A stretch of DNA of 5,278 nucleotides from Rhizobium sp. Q54. GTDB lineage: Bacteria; Pseudomonadota; Alphaproteobacteria; Rhizobiales; Beijerinckiaceae. Shown here piece after piece: positions 4,383-5,278 of this stretch. The first letter of the stretch is position 1. Every line of letters begins with the position of its first letter. The notes beneath the pieces are model-generated. The model was not told the DNA's origin and did no database searches. It worked only from the letters and a program-made list of their open reading frames with translations. Location of the stretch: positions 1 through 5,278 of the forward strand of contig CAMDKB010000329.1 of NCBI GenBank assembly GCA_945901195.1, written 5' to 3'. The position numbers were made by a program, and so were the translations under genes.

Positions 4383-5278
4383 CTATTGCCAGCTCGCGAA
4401 GGCCATGCCGCTGCCTGTGCCCGCTTCCGAGCGGTAGCAGGGCACATAATCGAGCAGGTCCATCTTGAGTCCTGTCTCCGACATCATGCCTGCGAGCACG
4501 ATCCAGTTCTTGATTTCCGATGTGCCAGAGCGGAAATGTATGTCGGGCTCGTTGCACAACGTTTCATAATCGCCTGACTTCATGGCATTGAGCAACCGCC
4601 AGTCCATGGCTTCATCAATGACGAAATGCGTCACGCCGCCCGATCCTGCCACGACGACGCGCTCCTTGCCGGGCCATGATTTGATGGCGCGCGCCATGGC
4701 GCGTCCGAATTCAAAACAGCGGCGGGGACTGGGCTGGTTGGGCGGGTAATAGGTGTTCACCGCCACGGGGATCAACGGGATGGGATGGCTGTTGAGAATG
4801 CGCCGGTAAACAAATCCGTGCGAGTGGCCTAGCTGGCGTAGCGCGCCTTTGTCGGAAGGTTGTTCACCAAGCGCGGTGATATCGAAATTGTCCGATACAC
4901 AGCCTTTCACGATATGTGCGGCCAGATCTGAAGGGCAGGGATAGATTTCATCCTTGGGTGGATAATAAATCTGGATTGCATAGCCATTGCCCTGGGCCGT
5001 GGCGTCCTGCTTCTCTGTTTCCGTCAGCGAACGATTGAACACCTGCTTGCCGTGGAAAATCGAGAACGTGGGTTGAATGTCGTTCATGAACCATTCGTGA
5101 TGGTCGTCGCCAACGATCAGCATGGCGTCCGGCTTGGCGGCCAGGATGCGGCGGCCAAGTTCGTCGAGCTCTTTCTGGCAGCGGGCATCGCGCTCGCGGC
5201 GAACGTTGATTGCGTTCTGCTTTTCGAAATGATCGCCCTTGCGCAATTCATAGAGCTGCTGAAAATCATAGGTGCCCG
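4383..5278 (-). CDS. Class III extradiol ring-cleavage dioxygenase, LigB-type catalytic subunit (5' end outside window)
   Basis: 297 residues are present, open to the right edge; no start codon with a ribosome binding site is visible, and the in-frame TTG near 5246 is not convincing. It belongs to the LigB superfamily, non-haem Fe(II) enzymes that open catechol-like rings beside a hydroxyl pair. Numbering from the first complete codon, DDHHEWFMNDIQPTF (57-71) carries the metal-ligand His. HSHGF (151-155) carries the probable acid-base His. PVAVNTYYPP (170-179), RCFEFGRAM (186-194) and GSGGVTHFVI (211-220) are core strands, and SEIKNWIVLAG (253-263) carries the probable Glu ligand (E254). The last residues, GTGSGMAFASWQ, are typical of a LigB-like group of stand-alone enzymes. 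The first His ligand, expected near the N-terminus, lies outside, so I guess 30-60 residues are missing. It overlaps no gene and is followed after 8 nt by the permease. The substrate is unknown; protocatechuate or gallate-like compounds are family possibilities. Confidence 0.87.
   Translation of the reverse strand, partial: GTYDFQQLYELRKGDHFEKQNAINVRRERDARCQKELDELGRRILAAKPDAMLIVGDDHHEWFMNDIQPTFSIFHGKQVFNRSLTETEKQDATAQGNGYAIQIYYPPKDEIYPCPSDLAAHIVKGCVSDNFDITALGEQPSDKGALRQLGHSHGFVYRRILNSHPIPLIPVAVNTYYPPNQPSPRRCFEFGRAMARAIKSWPGKERVVVAGSGGVTHFVIDEAMDWRLLNAMKSGDYETLCNEPDIHFRSGTSEIKNWIVLAGMMSETGLKMDLLDYVPCYRSEAGTGSGMAFASWQ

Noticed and set aside
4375..4557. 61-residue N-terminal extension of the permease
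   Set aside because: It overlaps the dioxygenase 3' end in another frame. The added residues are Arg/His-rich and unlike a transporter N-terminus.

Overview
This is a chromosomal-looking window of moderately high GC. It carries two unrelated, convergently arranged gene groups, with no RNA gene, CRISPR array, transposase or attachment site that I can see. The protein families and start sites fit a Gram-negative proteobacterium, most likely an alphaproteobacterium. These families are a PspA/IM30 coiled-coil protein, a YiaA/YiaB two-helix membrane protein, a LigB-type extradiol dioxygenase, a FucP/GluP-type permease and an LLM flavin oxidoreductase. The lineage is an inference from family content only.

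Left group (1-1716). A TetR-family repressor gene on the + strand (1035-1676) is transcribed away from a two-gene minus-strand unit: a PspA/IM30-like gene (224-925), then a YiaA/YiaB-family membrane protein gene (start at 175, running off the left edge). The 109-bp divergent intergenic region holds three near-identical 15-bp palindromes of the form (A/T)TGAAC-NNN-GTTCA(A/T) at 941-955, 976-990 and 999-1013. They are the obvious operators for the TetR protein, so the module reads as a self-regulated, ligand-controlled envelope-stress pair. The repressor gene ends in a convincing rho-independent terminator (1678-1716).

Right group (1794-5278). Three minus-strand genes are read from right to left. 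They are a class III extradiol ring-cleavage dioxygenase (5' end outside the window), a 12-helix sugar-type MFS permease starting 8 nt after the dioxygenase stop, and, after a 163-bp gap, a luciferase-like flavin-dependent monooxygenase. The gap contains a possible promoter, a small palindrome and a possible leader hairpin, so the last gene may have its own control. Together they look like part of a catabolic cluster for an aromatic compound: uptake, flavin-dependent oxidation and ring opening. The substrate cannot be read from the sequence.

The two groups converge at 1677-1793. No stretch longer than about 165 bp lacks a gene. The best candidates for a little-described system are the TetR-controlled PspA-YiaAB module with its triple operator, and the dioxygenase-permease-LLM cassette.
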